In this document: in pieces, positions 5,737 through 6,499 of the stretch
How positions within the stretch are numbered: position 1 is the first letter of the stretch
Layout: the number at the start of each line of letters is the position of its first letter
Assembly (NCBI GenBank): GCA_021808875.1
Contig: JAKBAU010000210.1
Coordinates: 1-6,499, forward strand
Origin: Pseudomonadota bacterium
GTDB lineage: Bacteria > Pseudomonadota > Alphaproteobacteria > Micropepsales > Micropepsaceae
Reading direction: 5' to 3'
DNA: 6,499 nt
Program-made: the position numbers and the translations under genes
Notes under the pieces: model-generated
The model's input: only the letters and a program-made list of their open reading frames with translations
Databases searched by the model: none
What the model was told of the DNA's origin: nothing

Positions 5737-6499
5737 TTAGGCCGCAGCCGGCGACAAAGCTGCCCGCCCGCGGCGCCGCAGATATTCCCCTTCGTTGACA
5801 CCCAGGATCCGGCTCGTCAGCTGCGCAGCAAATTCCAGTGCATCTTCGGCCCCAGGACCCTCTTCCTGGCTCACACCGCGCAAAACGCGCAGCAATTCCT
5901 CATTGTAGGTGCACAGCTCGCGAATGGTTTCCTCTTCCGTGGCGTCAAGTACCGCCGAGACTGAGACCGCTGCCGCAAAGGGGCGGCAGCCGACAATCAG
6001 ATCCGCATAGCGAATTGCGCGCTCCCGCTTTTCGTCAGATGCCGGACGGGCGAGGTCCGGAACCCGCGGACCGCCATTGAAGCTTGCCCGGTGAGTGGGC
6101 AGGGCACCAAGGATTTCGCGGCTGCTGCGCCCAATCAGTGCATCAAGACATTCGGCTGCCGTGGCACGCGCCTTGATGAGGCGCTGGCCCCATTTGCCAT
6201 AGCGCCGCACTTCAACTTCCTTGACCAAACCGTTCGAGAGCTCGGCAAAGCCGGCAATGGCTGTGCTGAGTGCGTCAGGGTCAAATTGCGGATGGCGGGC
6301 GCTGCATATGACCGACAGATAGTCTTCCATCTCTTCCAGCAGGAGCTCGCCGACAAGTCCCATGTCAGTCGCCGAGATCAGGGTATCGCCCTGTTGGCGC
6401 GCGACAAAGCGTGGCAGGCGCAAGGCTTCCCAGGGTCGGGCAAGGCGATGCATGGTCATGATCGCGACATAGGGAGCGGCATCCGGCACCCTGGCGACA
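5737..6499 (-). CDS. Uncharacterised protein, C-terminal part (open at the window edge)
   Basis: I do not recognise a characterised family. The frame is open from the TAA at 5739-5737 to the right edge. A GTG at 6489-6487 could be a start, but no ribosome-binding site can be judged with ten bases left, and the frame continues upstream, so the gene is probably longer and cut. The visible 250 residues are soluble and mostly helical by composition, without a signal peptide or membrane segment. Notable stretches are ARPWEALRLPRFVARQQGDT (17-36), LISATDMGLVGELLLEEMEDY (37-57), LVKEVEVRRYGKWGQRLIKAR (89-109) and ERAIRYADLIVGCRPFAAAV (156-175), separated by charged linkers. ARPWEALRLPR and TDMGLVGE look like conserved motifs, and I have a faint memory of similar hypothetical proteins in alphaproteobacteria. 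Codon use resembles its neighbours. No function is proposed. It precedes the PepSY operon on the same strand but is separated by 146 bp. Confidence 0.7.
   Translation of the reverse strand, partial: VARVPDAAPYVAIMTMHRLARPWEALRLPRFVARQQGDTLISATDMGLVGELLLEEMEDYLSVICSARHPQFDPDALSTAIAGFAELSNGLVKEVEVRRYGKWGQRLIKARATAAECLDALIGRSSREILGALPTHRASFNGGPRVPDLARPASDEKRERAIRYADLIVGCRPFAAAVSVSAVLDATEEETIRELCTYNEELLRVLRGVSQEEGPGAEDALEFAAQLTSRILGVNEGEYLRRRGRAALSPAAA

Noticed and set aside
1..6499. Search for CRISPR repeats, tRNA, transposon ends or phage genes
   Set aside because: I saw no regularly spaced repeats, no cloverleaf-like sequence, no terminal inverted repeats and no transposase or integrase motif.

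Overview
The window looks like a piece of an alphaproteobacterial chromosome. The main evidence is a PepSY-protein/response-regulator/sensor-kinase set that resembles the rhizobial FeuP-FeuQ (PhoP-PhoQ-like) system, together with GC-rich coding sequence and short intergenic gaps. I cannot name the genus. There is no tRNA, rRNA, CRISPR array, insertion sequence or phage gene.

Left part (1-2579, and the MoaD-like gene to 3038): a divergent regulatory module. Leftward from about 784 lie a YCII-family gene and, 31 bp further, a VOC (PhnB-like) gene. The VOC gene carries an apparent single-base frameshift near 208-212 and runs off the window. Rightward from 882 lie a MarR-family repressor, possibly a 26-codon coupled mini-ORF, a five-Asp-box BNR/beta-propeller protein and a MoaD/ThiS-like protein ending in Gly-Gly. 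The gap between the two arms (785-881) holds a perfect 18-bp palindrome. It sits in the spacer of a rightward sigma70-like promoter and covers the -10 of a leftward one, so one MarR dimer site could control both arms.

Middle (3035-5590, minus strand): three genes in the order PepSY-like secreted protein, OmpR/PhoB-type response regulator, sensor histidine kinase, spaced like an operon. The last codons of the kinase overlap the stop of the convergent MoaD-like gene by 4 bp.

Right end (5737-6499, minus strand): the C-terminal part of a protein I do not recognise. It is open to the window edge and is followed by a 146-bp gap that should hold the promoter of the PepSY/two-component operon.

The two parts appear functionally separate: a MarR-controlled accessory module (YCII, VOC, propeller, MoaD-like) and an envelope-sensing two-component system. 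The least understood elements are the propeller/MoaD-like pair and the protein at the right edge.
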